Origin: Acinetobacter sp.
GTDB taxonomy: Bacteria > Pseudomonadota > Gammaproteobacteria > Pseudomonadales > Moraxellaceae
DNA length: 6,453 nt
Direction of reading: 5' to 3'
Assembly (NCBI GenBank): GCA_030152675.1
Contig: JASLIY010000348.1
Coordinates: forward strand, 1 to 6,453
Positions 6,359 to 6,453 of this stretch are shown here, in pieces; the stretch's first letter is position 1, and every line of letters starts with the position of its first letter. Below the pieces are notes generated by a model that saw only the letters and a list, made by a program, of their open reading frames with translations, was not told where the DNA came from and searched no databases. The position numbers were made by a program, and so were the translations under genes.

Positions 6359-6453
6359 TTAACCCGCCACCCACTCATCTTGTTCAAATCCCTGCATCTG
6401 ATATTGATCTGCCAAGCGCTGTTTCCAATAGGCGACGATGCCACTGTAGTCGA
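6359..6453 (-). CDS. 3' end of an unidentified convergent gene (partial)
   Basis: A minus-strand frame enters from the window edge and ends at a TAA at 6359-6361, giving the last 30 complete codons. They read DYSGIVAYWKQRLADQYQMQ followed by GFEQDEWVAG. The peptide is hydrophilic with aromatic residues, looks like a soluble protein C-terminus, and is not part of the Mrp system. Support comes from position: its stop lies just past a two-sided hairpin in a convergent arrangement with mrpG, and the other two minus-strand frames look less protein-like here. I do not recognise the family from so short a tail. Confidence 0.55.
   Translation of the reverse strand, partial: DYSGIVAYWKQRLADQYQMQGFEQDEWVAG

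Noticed and set aside
6244..6444. 66-codon minus-strand frame crossing the hairpin and the end of mrpG
   Set aside because: It runs through the terminator and into the mrpG coding end; the neighbouring frame ending at 6359 fits the convergent layout better.
1..6453. Novel defence, mobile or RNA-based system
   Set aside because: No transposase, integrase, terminal repeats, repeat-spacer array or structured RNA is seen; coding density is almost fully explained by the Mrp operon.

Overview
The window holds one complete operon for a multi-subunit Mrp-type (Mrp/Sha/Mnh/Pha) monovalent cation/proton antiporter, all on the + strand. It occupies about 59-6305 and ends in a hairpin at 6322-6345. The gene order is A-B (fused), C, D, E, F, G. 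The six-gene layout with MrpA and MrpB fused in one 946-residue protein is the arrangement known from gammaproteobacteria such as Pseudomonas. Gram-positive bacteria usually carry seven separate genes. The protein wording looks like Acinetobacter or another Moraxellaceae member, but this is recognition from memory with no marker gene behind it. By eye, base composition is mixed: about 35% GC in some 60-base lines and over 55% in others.

Layout: 1-58 is a short upstream stretch with no recognisable promoter. 59-2899 is mrpA (A+B fusion), read from a TTG start. 2903-3271 is mrpC, 3268-5115 mrpD, 5116-5643 mrpE, 5640-5915 mrpF and 5925-6305 mrpG. The genes are packed tightly: C/D and E/F overlap by 4 bases (ATGA), D/E have no gap, and the A/C and F/G gaps are 3 and 9 bases. 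The Shine-Dalgarno sequences lie in the end of the preceding gene or across its stop codon, so translation is probably coupled. After mrpG comes a 10-bp stem with a GCAA loop, then a minus-strand reading frame ending at 6359 whose 5' part lies beyond the window. The hairpin therefore probably serves two convergent transcripts.

Together the subunits should form one inner-membrane complex that uses the proton gradient to expel Na+ (and/or K+ or Li+), supporting cytoplasmic pH and salt homeostasis. MrpA and MrpD are the two antiporter-like subunits related to NuoL/M/N of respiratory complex I. MrpC is NuoK-like, the MrpA C-terminal part is NuoJ/MbhD-E-like, and MrpB, E, F and G are small accessory membrane subunits. 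I see no frameshift, mobile element, CRISPR array or RNA gene. This is a well-known system rather than a new one. The points most worth checking are the weak TTG start of mrpA, the Gln/Lys-rich tail of MrpD and the unidentified convergent gene.
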